DNA of 64,000 nucleotides from Paramacrobiotus metropolitanus (taxonomy: Eukaryota; Tardigrada; Eutardigrada; Parachela; Macrobiotidae), in the NCBI RefSeq assembly GCF_019649055.1, contig NW_026570328.1, positions 310,001 through 374,000 on the forward strand, read 5' to 3'. The notes under the pieces are model-generated. The model searched no databases, was not told the origin of the DNA, and saw only the letters and a list, made by a program, of their open reading frames with translations. Below are positions 62,501 to 64,000 of this stretch, piece by piece (position 1 is the first letter of the stretch; the number at the start of each line of letters is the position of its first letter). The position numbers were made by a program, and so were the translations under genes.

Positions 62501-63856
62501 GGAGACAGACAAAACTGACAAGTACAGGGAATCCGAGATGGGGACGAATTATATTATCGGCTGACAGTGGCGGCCAGAAATACGCACGCACACACATACC
62601 CGCTAAAAGTCAGGCGGAAAGTCGCCCGGCTCGCACACAAGGGGCGACGACGGTACCCCACCCAGATCGTTAGTACAAGCTGTGCCTGCTGTCTAATGAT
62701 AGCCAATTGATGCGGCCACATGCTGAGCCGCCACTCGACAGGTACCACAACTTTGCGGGGATAACAATTCAGCTGTCGCCAGACAAATGAGCAACAATAA
62801 GACAGCCCAGCCGCGAGAGCTGTCTGCCCACCAGATTTTCCTTTTCCGACCACATTTTCCCTCCGACACAGTACGTCATGCCTAGTGCTTTTTTAATTCG
62901 CCTCATTATCTCTGACTTTCCATTCCTGCATGCAGTTGCACACTGTCCCTGATTAAAACTACACAGACACTGCGCCGAATAAGCACAGCTGGTCAAGTCC
63001 GACCCCGGCGATCATTAAACCCTAAATTATCGTCACCATTACCACTGCAGTCAGAGCGAGGAGATCCGAGTCAATACCATAAATCAATTATGCCGAATAA
63101 ATACTTTCCCCACAACCGGCAACTTAAAATCTCTTACCAAACCAGAAAATTTTACGCGACAGTTACATCGGAGTAAAACTGGTCATAAAAATTAATCGAC
63201 TGAATCAGACGTTTTAAATCATCTTATCTCAACCACAAATATTCAGCCACTTGTATAAACATTACGTCAACATTATTACTTTGCTTTGTGAAATGATTAA
63301 ATAAGGGGGTAAAAAAATTCTTAACAAAAAGTATAAAAAAATTTACGTAGCAGACATAACAAAAAGGTGCACAATAGCACCGCTGCGTTTTTTTTCAAAT
63401 AGAGGAAAACTGACAGCTTTTTCTAACAGATACGCGCCCACCCAGACACAACGCAGCGTGCCGAATACACAAAGCGACATTTGCCAGTCGGTGGCTGACG
63501 TCCTTATTGGCGACTACTGCACTAACTACACCGTCAACCCCGTGTGTTGATGGATGGAAAAACAACTTACCCCATGCAGTTTGAAGTAGAGACCACAAGC
63601 ATTGCAGACCGGATTGCCTTTGGAATCTCTGCGCCACAAGGTGGTTTTGTCGGTTTTGCAGTTGGCGCACGCCGTTCCTGTGCGTTTGGATGCCACCTGA
63701 AATGCAGACCGGCAGACTGTCAAAGCAAAGCGCATAAAAGGTTACCGCATATCTCGCGCACAAAACGCTATGGCGACTTATTTCCTTGGCTCACTCATGA
63801 TGGCCCGGGTAAACTTACCAAGCGACGTTTCGGCTTGATCAACGGCCGACTTGAGC
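59543..63856 (-). CDS. GATA-family zinc-finger transcription factor, 3' exons (partial)
   Basis: Nuclear factor binding WGATAR sites, typically in endoderm, blood or epidermal development. Exons on the minus strand: 63856-63819, 63696-63571, 59911-59543; phases agree. The first encodes the inter-finger basic linker [12 protein letters not shown]. The second is the complete C-terminal finger, [20 protein letters not shown] followed by [13 protein letters not shown], four cysteines with CX2C-X17-CX2C spacing. The third continues with [17 protein letters not shown] and SSKSKKG, then a Met/Pro/His/Gln-rich tail to the stop at 59543. The N-terminal finger and start lie beyond the right edge. The donor-like ACAG/GTAACT just before the stop allows an alternative ending. 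The subfamily (GATA1/2/3 versus 4/5/6) is not assigned. Confidence 0.93.
59912..63570 (-). other. Long intron of the GATA gene
   Basis: A 3.66-kb intron directly behind the C-terminal finger, far longer than most introns in the window. I found no exon, tRNA or strong repeat in it. The 99-codon ORF at 62554-62853 shows no domain. Intronic enhancers are plausible for a GATA gene, but nothing in the sequence proves one. Confidence 0.5.
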
Positions 63857-64000
63857 CTGCAGGGGAAACGTGCGTCAAATTATGGATTTTGGCATTTAGT
63901 CAGCTCAAGTATTATGACGATAATACATATGATGCCTACCATTCATTTTATGGTAAAGTCCACATGCATTACACAAGTATTGTCCATTCCCGTCGCGACG

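Noticed and set aside
62554-62996. ORFs inside the GATA intron
   Set aside because: No domain, no splice support, and the flanking GATA exons join cleanly across the interval.

Overview
The window is nuclear DNA from an animal. Genes are split into many short exons by mostly short GT-AG introns, and lie on both strands. Every recognised gene belongs to a metazoan family. The cysteine-rich CxFP-type protein at 35-44 kb belongs to a kind of family I associate with Ecdysozoa, so a small invertebrate such as a tardigrade or an arthropod relative is a reasonable guess. The species cannot be fixed from this sequence. I rebuilt the genes by reading homologous exons and checking splice sites and phases by hand, so exon lists are given inside each entry. 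Several true exons are shorter than 60 codons.

Layout, left to right. First exon of a TM9SF3 gene (-) running off the left edge. SLC22 organic cation/anion transporter (+, 2.7-7.3 kb), whose second intron holds an inverted 51-bp minisatellite. A receptor-type guanylate cyclase (-, 9.1-15.4 kb, about 21 exons) lacking one metal-binding aspartate. An SLC4 Na+-coupled bicarbonate transporter (-, 16.9-22.9 kb). A poorly understood stretch with a few coding-like minus-strand segments (25.2-25.9 kb). An LMBR1/LMBR1L membrane protein (+, 28.0-32.7 kb) with an elongator tRNA-Met inside one intron. A large secreted or membrane-anchored cysteine-rich protein (+, 35.1-44.4 kb). The C-terminal half of exportin-7 (+, 46.3-48.7 kb). 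An in-frame composite gene joining the first ATPase cassette of an ABCF2-like protein to the Plus3 half of RTF1 (+, 50.1-54.6 kb). A decayed partial duplicate of the cysteine-rich gene (55.1-57.1 kb). The 3' exons of a GATA zinc-finger factor (-, 59.5-63.9 kb) running off the right edge.

These genes share no common pathway and there is no operon. Two points dominate. First, the 46-57 kb interval is rearranged: exportin-7 without its N-terminal half, an ABCF2/RTF1 composite and a partial duplicate lie side by side. Second, four otherwise healthy genes each carry one single-base break in reading frame. This looks more like residual assembly indels than four pseudogenes, though only reads or transcripts can decide.
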